DNA from: Leptospira abararensis
GTDB lineage: Bacteria > Spirochaetota > Leptospiria > Leptospirales > Leptospiraceae
Direction of reading: 5' to 3'
Length of the DNA stretch: 64,000 bases
NCBI RefSeq assembly: GCF_016918735.1
Contig: NZ_JAFFPR010000023.1
Span: forward strand, 1-64,000
Shown here: in pieces, positions 1 through 8,641 of the stretch
Position numbering within the stretch: position 1 is the first letter of the stretch
Layout: each line of letters begins with the position of its first letter
Position numbers and translations under genes: made by a program
The notes under the pieces: generated by a model
What the model saw: only the letters and a program-made list of their open reading frames with translations
Told to the model about the DNA's origin: nothing
Database searches by the model: none

Positions 1-75
1 AGTAGATTTTTAGATGATGCAACGGCTAGGGTTTCGAGTAGATTCTTACGTGATGCAGTGAGGCACTTCCCATAA
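1..75 (+). CDS. C-terminal end of an unknown gene (partial)
   Basis: Frame 1 is open from the window edge to a TAA at 73-75, giving 24 residues. It contains two imperfect copies of a 12-residue unit starting SRFL (SRFLDDA and SRFLRDA), matching a 36-base DNA period with copies at 1-36 and 37-72. This suggests the tail of a repeat-containing protein entering from the left, but so short a piece cannot be identified and could be a non-coding repeat. Confidence 0.3.
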   Translation, partial: SRFLDDATARVSSRFLRDAVRHFP

Positions 76-85
76 TTGATCTTAT

Positions 86-109
86 GTCGCATAGCAGGCG
101 GTATGCGAC
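86..109. terminator. Hairpin after the partial gene
   Basis: A perfect 8-base inverted repeat (GTCGCATA / TATGCGAC) with an 8-base loop lies 10 bases after the TAA at 75. No T-run follows, so a terminator role is only a guess from position. Confidence 0.3.
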
Positions 110-191
110 TTGAGTGTACTCGTACATCCTTTACAGTTTTGTCTTTGGAAATGTCCAGACCAAACTTACGATGCAAAGTTCTACGAAACTT

Positions 192-710
192 TTACTGTTC
201 CACACAAACCAGTTTCCAACTGTTGTTGGCACATCCGGCATTACCCACTGTCAGAAAAGTTCCTATGGTTTTATTAAGGTGATTCCCATTGGAAACATTT
301 CCTGCGCTATCAGTAAAATTGGAGCAATCATTGGCATTGTTTGTCCAATTTGCACTCAAACCAGTAGCAATTGTCGATGTCCCACTGACTGTGGTTGAGA
401 CCTCATTCGTCAGATCTGCAGTAAAGATTCCACTGGAGGTTGTCGTACCAATCATGATGAACCCATCCGTCCTTCTGTATTCTTTATTCGGTTTGAGAAC
501 CCAGTCCGTTTGTTCTGCCGTACCACCAGTTGCACAATTGGCTGACGCACAAGCAATGCGATTTGTTCCATCGGCAACGAGTGCTTTGTAAGTGCTAGTA
601 CTACTAGAAGGTTTGTTTACGTCAGAAGCACATTGGCTATCAAGTCCTGAAATTCTAGCATTCAGAACGGCATAAGAATTTGAGACAAATTGTGAATATG
701 AAAGATAATT
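192..710 (-). pseudogene. DUF1554 domain protein remnant, start missing
   Basis: The minus frame is open from 710 to the TAA at 192. It reads as a DUF1554 domain, a family abundant in Leptospira lipoproteins: Cys-containing SQCASD, TYKALVADGTNR, a TDWVLKP block, LSANWTNNANDCSNF, and the characteristic closing KLVCVEQ. Just upstream (713-711) is an in-frame TAA, and no ATG, GTG or TTG lies between it and the domain. The signal peptide and N-terminal spacer normally present are therefore absent. I read this as an N-terminally truncated copy, probably untranslated; fusion to a lost 5' part or a frameshift are alternatives. No intact DUF1554 gene lies nearby. Confidence 0.7.
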
Positions 711-868
711 TTAGGGAAAACCCAATGAATCTTCGGAACATTCCTTCTTTGTGCACAGAGATTTCCGCTACAATCGATAGATTTGGGAACAAAAAACTTA
801 AAATTGATAACAATGCCAAAATGATCCTTATTTTGTACCACAAGATTAGGTTGTATTTGGTTTCTCGG

Positions 869-1507
869 TCAGTCTGCTTCTGGGGGACTTACTACCCCAT
901 TTTTCGGGATTTTCATACGATAGCGAATGTTATCTTCACACTCCAAATGCCTGTAAGAGGAGAGAGAGGGGATGGTTTTGTCCGTGATTTCGCCACGATC
1001 GAGGTCGTATTCCCAGTATTTGGTGAAGTTCCCTTGCCAATCATAAGGAACCAATTTTTGAAAAACAAACTCCCGATCCGACAACAATTTAGTATGTTGA
1101 ATCTCTAAGTTTAAATTCCCTCTAAAGAAGTTAGGAATGGGGAAAAAGTACAAACACCCAACCAGTAGGATTTCTTCCTGATATTTTGTTTTAGGTGTTA
1201 GTGGCAAAAAAAAAGGTTCTTGGGACCGAGCCAAGGGCAGAGGGTAGATACGTAACGAGTGTTTTGTTCCTTCAGAATGGGATTCAAAGGTAAGCGTTAC
1301 AGGAATCTCCTCTACGATTCCCATCGTTTTGTCTTTCCCACGAACCAATCGTAGAACTAAGTAACTCTCTTTATCTGCCGAAGAAGTAGGAGATATGTCG
1401 GGGTCATTCTTTTGATTGGACCGAAAAATCATACAATTTGAAGAATATAAATGGATAAAAAAAAGTAAAAAGCCAACAGTAACTTTAGTCAAACTTCTTG
1501 ATTGCAT
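869..1507 (-). CDS. Hypothetical lipoprotein
   Basis: A 212-residue protein of unknown function. It starts with a basic stretch (RSLTK), a hydrophobic core (residues 9-20) and a spirochaete-style lipobox ending SSNC, with Cys25 as the likely acylated residue. The mature part has no family I recognise; a mid-protein stretch (EEILLVG..FFPIPNFF) is hydrophobic and could be a beta-strand core. The ATG at 1507 is 13 bases from the start of the divergent gene at 1521, so the two promoters must overlap the opposite genes. Confidence 0.65.
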   Translation of the reverse strand: MQSRSLTKVTVGFLLFFIHLYSSNCMIFRSNQKNDPDISPTSSADKESYLVLRLVRGKDKTMGIVEEIPVTLTFESHSEGTKHSLRIYPLPLARSQEPFFLPLTPKTKYQEEILLVGCLYFFPIPNFFRGNLNLEIQHTKLLSDREFVFQKLVPYDWQGNFTKYWEYDLDRGEITDKTIPSLSSYRHLECEDNIRYRMKIPKNGVVSPPEAD

Positions 1508-1520
1508 TTACTTTAGAACC

Positions 1521-2273
1521 ATGTTAATATCACTTATGGTATACTACTTAATTCTCACAACCATTCCCGTAGCCATTGTTTCGGCTTTTTTTATCCATTG
1601 GTTTACCTTACAAGAAGAACCAAATCCTCTCAAACGTTTAGAACATTCGCGTGGTGTTTATTTGGGATTTTCCTTTCAAATCCTGCTATTTGCTTGGTTA
1701 TTATTCCAATTGGGACATGCAAGATTCTCTTATCCTTTATATGCCATTGGATTTTCCTTTTTGGGAGATTGGTTTAATTTACAATTCCCCATCGCAAAAA
1801 AACAAATGAAAGATCCGGTTCTTGGGGGAATTTTTAGTTTTGCCATTGCCCAAGTTTTCTTTCTGTTATCGTTTTGGAAGTTAACCAGTTGGGATGAGTT
1901 GTATACCGGCATTTTACCTTATGGGATCACTGGCACTTTGTTAGTCCTCCCGGCTCTAATCTTTTATTTCCGAGTCTATAATTCACAAAGGTCTAAATGG
2001 GTGATGGCTTCTGCCTTTGTTTATGGGCTCATCCTCTGTTTTTTTGTTTCGTTATGCTTTAACGCCTATCTCGCATTTGGTGGAGTTTGGATTTATTTGG
2101 CCATTGGAGCAGGATTCTTTCTTCTTTCCGATGCAGTGATGGGAGAAACCACGATCAATGGAACAAGACACCCCAAATGGGAATTCCAAGTTCCTTGGGT
2201 CACTTACCTAATCGCACAAAGTTTTTTACTCGTAGGTTTCTTTTTAGTCTCTCATACAAGACATTTGGTTTAA
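1521..2273 (+). CDS. YhhN-like multi-pass membrane protein
   Basis: A 250-residue hydrophobic protein with about seven or eight membrane segments. The blocks GFSFLGDWFN (early) and FFLLSDAVMGET (late) match the two conserved Asp-containing motifs of the YhhN family, whose studied members are lysoplasmalogenases that cleave vinyl-ether lysolipids. The better-conserved homologue at 42191-42859 supports this. The open frame continues upstream to 1416, but that part would overlap the divergent lipoprotein and is strongly basic, so I chose ATG 1521; ATG 1536 is also possible. Neither has a clear ribosome binding site. The substrate is inferred only. Confidence 0.6.
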   Translation: MLISLMVYYLILTTIPVAIVSAFFIHWFTLQEEPNPLKRLEHSRGVYLGFSFQILLFAWLLFQLGHARFSYPLYAIGFSFLGDWFNLQFPIAKKQMKDPVLGGIFSFAIAQVFFLLSFWKLTSWDELYTGILPYGITGTLLVLPALIFYFRVYNSQRSKWVMASAFVYGLILCFFVSLCFNAYLAFGGVWIYLAIGAGFFLLSDAVMGETTINGTRHPKWEFQVPWVTYLIAQSFLLVGFFLVSHTRHLV

Positions 2274-2318
2274 TCTAAAGAATTAGGTGTGATTAGGTTT
2301 TTTAGAAATTAATTCAGG

Positions 2319-3173
2319 TTATTTTGACCATTCATTGTTTGGTGAGACAAGTTTAGATTGTTCCCAGGCAATGATCATTCGTTTTCGGTTTGGATCCCAC
2401 CGATAACCACCAAACAGACCTGATGTTTGGATGACACGATGGCAAGGAATGAGATACGCAATTGGATTTTTCCCGATGGCAGTCCCCACGGCTCTTTGAG
2501 CCGATGTTTGCCCAATGGATTCGGCCACGTCCCCATAAGTACAAAGATTACCTAGTGGAATTTTTAATAAGGATTTCCAAACTTTTAATTGGAATTCCGT
2601 TCCATAAACATATAAAGGGATGGGAGTTTTGGGGATCATAAATCTTTGGAAGTAGTCTCTTAATTTTTGGTGTTCTGATGATTCCCCTTCCTTCCAATCT
2701 GCATAAGGAAATTCTTTTTTCATTTCCAGGATCCCTTTCTCATATGAATCTATAAACTGCAGTGATTGGATTCCCCTTTCAGAAGATACAATTAAGATGT
2801 TTCCAAACGGAGAAGGAAATACTTCGTATTGTAGAATGAGTCCCTCCCCTCCCCGTTTGTATTCTCCTGGGGTCATGGCTTCCAATTTAACAAAAAGATC
2901 ATGTAATCGTCCTGTTCCCGAAAGTCCTAAAGAGTAAGTTGTATCTAAAAGTGTAGATTCTTTTAACAATCGTTTGGCGTGAGAAATTGTGACAAATTGT
3001 AAAAATTCTTTGGGGGAAACACCGGCCCAGGTTCGAAATACCCGTTGAAAATGAAAGGGACTGAGAGAAACTCTTTCGGCCAACTGATCCAAATGGGGTT
3101 GGTCTTCAAAGTGTTCCAATACATATTCGATAGAGTTTTTGATGATTTCGTAGTGTTTGTGATTTGCATCCAC
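2319..3173 (-). CDS. AraC-type HTH fused to O6-alkylguanine-DNA alkyltransferase
   Basis: A 284-residue Ada-like protein. Residues 1-100 form an AraC helix-turn-helix pair (LDQLAERVSLSPFHFQRVFR and GVSPKEFLQF). The C-terminal half is a methylguanine-DNA methyltransferase with the active-site PCHRV at 243-247; Cys244 is the methyl acceptor. The N-terminal Ada zinc domain, which takes methyl groups from phosphotriesters and activates E. coli Ada, is absent. The protein therefore should repair O6-alkylguanine suicidally, and how it would sense damage as a regulator is unclear. It is divergent from hrpB with 119 bases between starts. Confidence 0.88.
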   Translation of the reverse strand: MDANHKHYEIIKNSIEYVLEHFEDQPHLDQLAERVSLSPFHFQRVFRTWAGVSPKEFLQFVTISHAKRLLKESTLLDTTYSLGLSGTGRLHDLFVKLEAMTPGEYKRGGEGLILQYEVFPSPFGNILIVSSERGIQSLQFIDSYEKGILEMKKEFPYADWKEGESSEHQKLRDYFQRFMIPKTPIPLYVYGTEFQLKVWKSLLKIPLGNLCTYGDVAESIGQTSAQRAVGTAIGKNPIAYLIPCHRVIQTSGLFGGYRWDPNRKRMIIAWEQSKLVSPNNEWSK

Positions 3174-3292
3174 AAGGAAATCTTAGCGGATTTAATCTCT
3201 GCTGAAAACCCGATTCTTGCGATTTCTTAAAATAAAACACAAATTGTTTGATTTTTTTTCATAAAACCCCACCCTATTCTATAAGAACAAAA

Positions 3293-5758
3293 GTGTCACT
3301 TCCTTTGGATCCATTCCCCGTACTTACCGCCTTACAATCCATAGTTGATTCGATTCAAATTAATCCCGTTACCATTTTGGATGCACCTCCAGGTACAGGA
3401 AAAACCACGGCACTACCCACAGAACTTTTAAAGAAGGGGGTATCTTTTGGGAAAAAAATCTGTATTTTAGAACCGAGACGAATTGCGGCCAAAAACGCAG
3501 CCAAACGTATCAGCCAATCTCTGAACGAAGATGTGGGAGAAACAGTAGGATACCGAGTCAGATTCGATACAAAAGTGGGTAAAAAGACAAAACTTGAGTT
3601 TGTCACTGATGGAATTTTAACAAAGATTTTACTCACAGACCCAGAGCTTAAAGACTATGGTTTGATTGTTTTTGACGAATTTCACGAAAGAAGAATGGAT
3701 TCGGATTTATGTTTTGCTTTGGCGAGAAGATCCCAAGAAGTGTTTCGAGCGGATCTAAAAATACTCATCATGTCCGCAACCCTAGAAGGTCAAAATTTTG
3801 AATCCATAGGAATTCATTCCAAACCCATTCGAGTCAGCGCACAAACACATCCTTTGGAAATTTTCCATATGGGAGATTCCAATAAAAATACAAATCAAAG
3901 ATTGTTGGATCTTGTTCCTAAAGCCGTTGAACAGACGGAAGGTGACATCCTTGTTTTTTTATCTGGAAAAAAAGAAATCCACAACTTAAGAAGCGGATTG
4001 GAATCGATTCCGCTAATCAAATCGAATGCCGTAGTTATGGGTTTATTTGGGGATATGGATTTGGCAGACCAAGAACGAATTTTTTTACCTTCACCACAGG
4101 GTAAAAAAAAGATTATTCTTTCGACTAACATTGCAGAGTCTTCTGTTACCATCCCTGGAGTCCGTGTGGTTTTTGATTCTGGCTACCAAAAACAAGCTCT
4201 TTTCGATTCCGATTCCGGAGTTTCACATTTAATCAAAACACGAATCAGTTTGAGTAGTGCCAAACAACGCGCAGGACGCGCTGCCCGAGAAGGAAAAGGT
4301 GTTGTGTATCGCCTTTGGTCCAAGGAAGAAGAAAGATCATTTCTCGACCGAACAAAACCAGAAATTCTCGACGGGGATATTGATCGTTTAGTTTTGGAAG
4401 TGAAGTCTTGGGGGGAAGAAATTCAACAATTACCATTTTTAGACCCACCAAACAAAGGTTCAGTGATAAAAAGCATCCAACGTTTGCAACTGCTCGGATG
4501 TTTGGATGAGAAAACCAACCTTACCAATCTCGGAAAAGAATGTTTGCGTTATCCCCTTCCCATTCGACTGGGAAAAATTCTGGCCATCCTACCAAAAGAA
4601 AATGAAAATCTTATCGCCGACATTGTTTCATTAGTGGGGAAAGAAAATTCTGGTACTGAGGCAAATACTTTCCCCAATGAAATTTTTCCCTCCCAATTTT
4701 CGTATGAGTTACGAGCTGTATATGATCAAATTTCGCGTATTTACAGGGAAAAAACGGATTTTTCGATGTTGCAACCAGGAAAGGACCGCCTCTTTTATCT
4801 AGCTTCTGGATTTCCGGATCGAATTGCCAAAGCAAAGGTTCTAAATGAAAAAAATTTCAAACTTTCGAATGGAAAACTAGGAATTTTAAATACAACCTCC
4901 ATCCAAATTCCAGAATTTATAATCGCACTCGATACCTTTTCCTTCGGCCAAGATCTTTATATTACCCATTTCCTTCCTATAGAGGAAAACCAAATGGAAA
5001 AATATTTCTCCCCTATCATTGCCAAAAAACTTGTTCCCGAAAAAAGGACAAACCAACGAGGAGAATCGTTTCTTGTTGTCAAAGAAGAAATGAGTTTAGG
5101 CGATTTGATTTTAGATTCTAAAGAAACTAAATCTTCCAATCCGACTGTACTCGGTTTGGCGCTCGAGGAATACTTAGCTAAGTTTCCTTGGGAAGAGGAA
5201 TGGAAAAAAGATCTAGAACTACAAAGTTTTTACAACCGAGTGAGGTTTTTAGAGCGCCATGGAGTTTTAGATACAAATACAGACATGAACCATTTGAAAC
5301 AAAATTCTAAAGAATGGTTATTCCCTTTTATCAATTTAGATTCAGGAAAATTATCATTAGACAATCTTCCTTTTTTCGAAGCATTTAAAGCCTATGTGGG
5401 ATACGAAAAAATAGGTCTCATTGATTCCCAAGCCCCCATATCCCTTCAAGTCCCTTCCGGCTCACGGATTCAATTAAATTATGATGGCCTGGAACCAGAG
5501 TTACACGTCAAATTACAGGAGTTATTTGGTCTAAAATCTTTGCCAAAATTGGCGAATGGAAAGGTGAGTATTCTCATCCATCTACTTTCTCCTGCGCGAA
5601 GGCCCGTACAAATCACAAAAGATCTAGAAAGTTTTTGGAACCATGGCTATCATGAAGTAAAAAAAGAATTAAAAGGAAGGTATCCAAGACACCCCTGGCC
5701 CGATAAACCCTGGGAAGCCATTCCTACAAAACATTTAAATCACACCAAACGTTCGTAA
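3293..5758 (+). CDS. hrpB: ATP-dependent helicase HrpB
   Basis: An 821-residue DEAH-family RNA helicase of the HrpB type. The Walker A is APPGTGKTT (GxGKT at 34-38), motif II is DEFHER (128-133), motif III is SAT, and the helicase-C region carries STNIAESSVTIPGV and the QRAGRAAR motif. The C-terminal part matches the HrpB-specific region, including the SPARRPVQIT and PRHPWPDKPW blocks. The length is normal for the family. The open frame begins at a TTG at 3248, but the family start (a short leader before the QSIVDSI block) fits GTG 3293. The tail overlaps the convergent STAS gene by 19 bases. Confidence 0.92.
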   Translation: MSLPLDPFPVLTALQSIVDSIQINPVTILDAPPGTGKTTALPTELLKKGVSFGKKICILEPRRIAAKNAAKRISQSLNEDVGETVGYRVRFDTKVGKKTKLEFVTDGILTKILLTDPELKDYGLIVFDEFHERRMDSDLCFALARRSQEVFRADLKILIMSATLEGQNFESIGIHSKPIRVSAQTHPLEIFHMGDSNKNTNQRLLDLVPKAVEQTEGDILVFLSGKKEIHNLRSGLESIPLIKSNAVVMGLFGDMDLADQERIFLPSPQGKKKIILSTNIAESSVTIPGVRVVFDSGYQKQALFDSDSGVSHLIKTRISLSSAKQRAGRAAREGKGVVYRLWSKEEERSFLDRTKPEILDGDIDRLVLEVKSWGEEIQQLPFLDPPNKGSVIKSIQRLQLLGCLDEKTNLTNLGKECLRYPLPIRLGKILAILPKENENLIADIVSLVGKENSGTEANTFPNEIFPSQFSYELRAVYDQISRIYREKTDFSMLQPGKDRLFYLASGFPDRIAKAKVLNEKNFKLSNGKLGILNTTSIQIPEFIIALDTFSFGQDLYITHFLPIEENQMEKYFSPIIAKKLVPEKRTNQRGESFLVVKEEMSLGDLILDSKETKSSNPTVLGLALEEYLAKFPWEEEWKKDLELQSFYNRVRFLERHGVLDTNTDMNHLKQNSKEWLFPFINLDSGKLSLDNLPFFEAFKAYVGYEKIGLIDSQAPISLQVPSGSRIQLNYDGLEPELHVKLQELFGLKSLPKLANGKVSILIHLLSPARRPVQITKDLESFWNHGYHEVKKELKGRYPRHPWPDKPWEAIPTKHLNHTKRS

Positions 5759-6219
5759 GTAGAGACCCATCCTTTTTTATTCACAAAAAATTTATTCTTA
5801 CAATTAGGGCAGAGGTAATCCCCCGCAAGTTTCCATCGAAGAAGGGTTTGGCATTCAGGGCAATGGACGGTTTTTTCTTCTGATTTGGGAGTGAGTTCGT
5901 TTGCGGGAGTTTCACTTACGATTTGCGATTCTAAATAATGAATACAATCCGATTCTGTTGGATACAAGGAAATAAGTTCGGAATTTTCGTTTGATGTGGG
6001 TATTCCGAGCCCAAACCCGGCCACTTTTGAGCCCGTTTCTCGACAGCGTTCTACAATCTTTCTAACAAACTCCCAGCCTACTTCTGTGACTTCTTCGACT
6101 TGTGAAAAATCAAGGCAAAAAAGAGAGGGGGAAAGAGTTTCCTCCTTCAGTTTTAGATAGAGTTCGGAGCCAATTTCCGCAGAAAAGGTTCCCGCTAGGC
6201 GGAAAAGAAGTGATTTCAA
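5740..6219 (-). CDS. STAS-like domain protein with C-terminal zinc ribbon
   Basis: A 159-residue soluble protein. Residues 1-100 resemble a STAS (anti-sigma-factor antagonist) fold, with the strand-helix pattern around FCLDFSQVEEVTEVGWEFVRKI. The C-terminus carries two CxxC pairs (CPEC and CPNC) typical of a zinc ribbon. STAS proteins often act in partner switching with HATPase-type kinases; a HATPase protein lies at 11899-13029, but linking the two is speculation. A serine at the usual phosphorylation site is not obvious. The gene ends inside the 3' end of hrpB. Confidence 0.6.
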   Translation of the reverse strand: MKSLLFRLAGTFSAEIGSELYLKLKEETLSPSLFCLDFSQVEEVTEVGWEFVRKIVERCRETGSKVAGFGLGIPTSNENSELISLYPTESDCIHYLESQIVSETPANELTPKSEEKTVHCPECQTLLRWKLAGDYLCPNCKNKFFVNKKGWVSTYERLV

Positions 6220-6302
6220 ACAGGTTTTTCCTCTTTTCTATTCTTCGGAACAGATTCTGTATTTACAAGGAATTTTGTTCCAAATACCCTTATTTATCAG
6301 AT

Positions 6303-8186
6303 ATGAAAACGATCCCGAGACGATACTGGGTTTTTCCTGTAGACATACTCTTTATGTTTTTGTCGTATTTTCTCGCACACCTTGTGCGTTTTGAAAACAT
6401 AAGATTTTTGGATAGTTATCCTGACTTTTGGGTCTGTGCCACTATCGTAGTTGTCTCAAGGAGTATAGTTTTTCTTTTTTCAGGAATCTACAGATCCCTC
6501 TGGTCCTACGCCTCGTTACATGATCTTCTTGCCATCATCAAAGCCACTGTCCTTTCTTCGTTAGTTTCGACTCTTGCCCTTCTTTTCTACAACCGGTTCT
6601 ACCAACTCTCTCGAATGGTACCCATTCTCGACACACTCATCCTTCTCGGATTTTTATGTTTAAGAAGTTTGAGCTGGAGGATGTTACGAGAACAAATTTT
6701 CAATTCTGACAAATCAAAACGCGGCACACCCATCCTACTTGTCGGAGCAGGAAAACTAGGAAGTTCCTTCTTAACAGAGATTAGACGAAACGTGGATTTA
6801 GACTACCAACCCATAGGATTTTTGGACGACAACTTATCCAAAAAAGGTGGTTACATTCAAGGAGTTCCAATCCTTGGAGCGACGGATGAAATTGGTAAAA
6901 TTTTAGTTCGGTACGGTGTGAAAAAAGTAATTATGACGGTTCCGCAGCCGGATGGGCGAGTGGTCTCAAAACTCATGAAAGAGTGCGAAAGTGCAGGCGT
7001 GGATTTTAAAATCCTTCCTACTTTCGGAGAGTATCTTTCAGGAAAACCTAATATCACACAACTGCGCGAAGTACAAGTAGAAGATCTTTTAGGAAGACCT
7101 ACTGTGGATTTAGAAATTGAATCCATTCGCTCTTATTTAGAAAAAAAAGTAATTCTTGTGACAGGTGCTGGCGGTTCGATTGGTTCGGAAATTTGTAGGC
7201 AAGTTGCCCTTTTTAAACCAAGTGTTCTCGTTATTTTAGATGCCGCAGAAACTCCGTTATATGAAATTGATTATGAACTGAGAAAAAGTTTTTCTGACTT
7301 ACAGATAGACATTCGCCCAGTCATTGCTGATGTAAAAAACCTTTCTCGTATTTCTGCGATTTTTGAAGAACACCGACCTTCCGTTGTTTTCCACTCTGCG
7401 GCTTACAAACATGTTCCTATGATGGAAATCAATCCATCAGAAGCAGTTCTAAACAATGTGATGGGAACAAAGAACGTAGCAGACGTTTGTCGCCTAATTG
7501 GTGTGGAACGATTTGTTTTAATTTCCACTGACAAAGCGGTAAACCCTGTCAATGTGATGGGAGCCTCCAAACGGGCTGCAGAAATTTATTTGCAACATAT
7601 CTCCCAAAATTCCAGGACTAAGTTCATTACTGTAAGGTTTGGAAACGTATTAGGTTCCAATGGAAGTGTGATCCCCCGTTTTCGTGAACAAATCAAGCGA
7701 GGTGGTCCTGTGACTGTGACTCATCCTGACGTCATTCGTTACTTTATGACCATTCCGGAAGCCACACAACTAGTGTTACAAGCCGGAAGTATGGGCGAAC
7801 ACGGTGAAATTTTTATTTTGGATATGGGGGAACCTGTAAAAATCCTTTCTCTTGCGGAAGAAATGATTCGTTTGTCTGGATACACTCCACACAAAGACAT
7901 TGCCATTGAGTTTTCTGGCCTCCGTCCAGGCGAAAAATTATACGAAGAACTTCTCTTAAACCAAGAAGGAATTAAAAAAACCCACCATCCAAAAATTCGG
8001 ATTGCGGCACCTTTGGAAAACTACAACCTCCTCCTCTTTCAAAATAAATTGAACAGGTTGTTTTCTTTGGCAAAGGCCAATAAAAATAGAGAAATCTTTG
8101 GAGCTTTCAAAGAGATTATTCCCGAATATAAAGTCCACGACGAATACATCGAGTGGGAAACATCACATGGTAAAAGGAACTTATGA
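6303..8186 (+). CDS. CapD/WbpM-type nucleotide-sugar 4,6-dehydratase
   Basis: A 627-residue membrane-anchored polysaccharide biosynthesis protein. About four N-terminal membrane segments are followed by a CoA-binding-like Rossmann domain (GAGKLG near residue 148) and then an SDR domain (TGAGGSIGSE near 287, SAAYKHVPMMEINPSEA, STDKAVNPVNVMGASKR, RFGNVLGSNGSV). This architecture is that of WbpM/PglF/CapD enzymes, which convert UDP-GlcNAc to a 4-keto-6-deoxy sugar for surface glycans. As in other large members, Met replaces the usual catalytic Tyr before GASK. ATG 6303 is chosen because the frame upstream is basic and overlaps the STAS gene. It is the first gene of an operon with two ATGA overlaps. 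Confidence 0.9.
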   Translation: MKTIPRRYWVFPVDILFMFLSYFLAHLVRFENIRFLDSYPDFWVCATIVVVSRSIVFLFSGIYRSLWSYASLHDLLAIIKATVLSSLVSTLALLFYNRFYQLSRMVPILDTLILLGFLCLRSLSWRMLREQIFNSDKSKRGTPILLVGAGKLGSSFLTEIRRNVDLDYQPIGFLDDNLSKKGGYIQGVPILGATDEIGKILVRYGVKKVIMTVPQPDGRVVSKLMKECESAGVDFKILPTFGEYLSGKPNITQLREVQVEDLLGRPTVDLEIESIRSYLEKKVILVTGAGGSIGSEICRQVALFKPSVLVILDAAETPLYEIDYELRKSFSDLQIDIRPVIADVKNLSRISAIFEEHRPSVVFHSAAYKHVPMMEINPSEAVLNNVMGTKNVADVCRLIGVERFVLISTDKAVNPVNVMGASKRAAEIYLQHISQNSRTKFITVRFGNVLGSNGSVIPRFREQIKRGGPVTVTHPDVIRYFMTIPEATQLVLQAGSMGEHGEIFILDMGEPVKILSLAEEMIRLSGYTPHKDIAIEFSGLRPGEKLYEELLLNQEGIKKTHHPKIRIAAPLENYNLLLFQNKLNRLFSLAKANKNREIFGAFKEIIPEYKVHDEYIEWETSHGKRNL

Positions 8187-8641
8187 GCGAAAAACTCACG
8201 CAGGAAGAAATCACAACATTACGTGAGTTTAAAAGAGATTTATTTAATCTCTATTGGGAACGATTTGGAGTATTTTATATTCACGTAATGCCACATCCAA
8301 AATTAGAAATTGGAAAACGTGGATTACTCAATGCAGAGAAAGAGTCCGGCATTGTACTTGTGTTTGGTGACAAAGCAGTAAAAGTTTTGGATAGTAAACC
8401 AGACTATTTATTTGCAGAACTCCAATTTGGTTCTGCTTGGGAACCAACAATGATTCCATGGGATGCTGTCTTTCGAATTTATGATAAATTTCAAAACTCG
8501 GCCACACAACTTCGGTTTCTCCAAGTGGAAGCAGCTCCCAATGCAGAAGAAATAAGCGCCAAACCAAAAGTAACTAAGCCGGAAGTGACAGGAGATGGAA
8601 ACGTGATTCGAGTTGATTTTGGAGGGAAACGAAACGAATGA
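8183..8641 (+). CDS. SspB-like ClpXP adaptor
   Basis: A 152-residue protein whose core matches the SspB (stringent starvation protein B) family: a GIVLVFGDKAVKVL strand pair, then LQFGSAWEPTMIPWDAVFRIYDK, which parallels the SspB V-P-x-x-A-V-x-x-I-Y signature. SspB tethers ssrA-tagged substrates to ClpXP. A linker of about 25 residues is followed by a short conserved-looking tail, IRVDFGGKR; in proteobacterial SspB the tail binds ClpX. It overlaps the dehydratase and the permease by 4 bases (ATGA) at each end, so all three are co-translated. Why an adaptor sits in a glycan/transport operon is unknown. Confidence 0.62.
   Translation: MSEKLTQEEITTLREFKRDLFNLYWERFGVFYIHVMPHPKLEIGKRGLLNAEKESGIVLVFGDKAVKVLDSKPDYLFAELQFGSAWEPTMIPWDAVFRIYDKFQNSATQLRFLQVEAAPNAEEISAKPKVTKPEVTGDGNVIRVDFGGKRNE

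Noticed and set aside
655..843. Minus-strand open frame with signal-like N-terminus before the DUF1554 remnant
   Set aside because: Different frame from the DUF1554 domain and no conserved motif; could be the decayed leader but cannot be supported.
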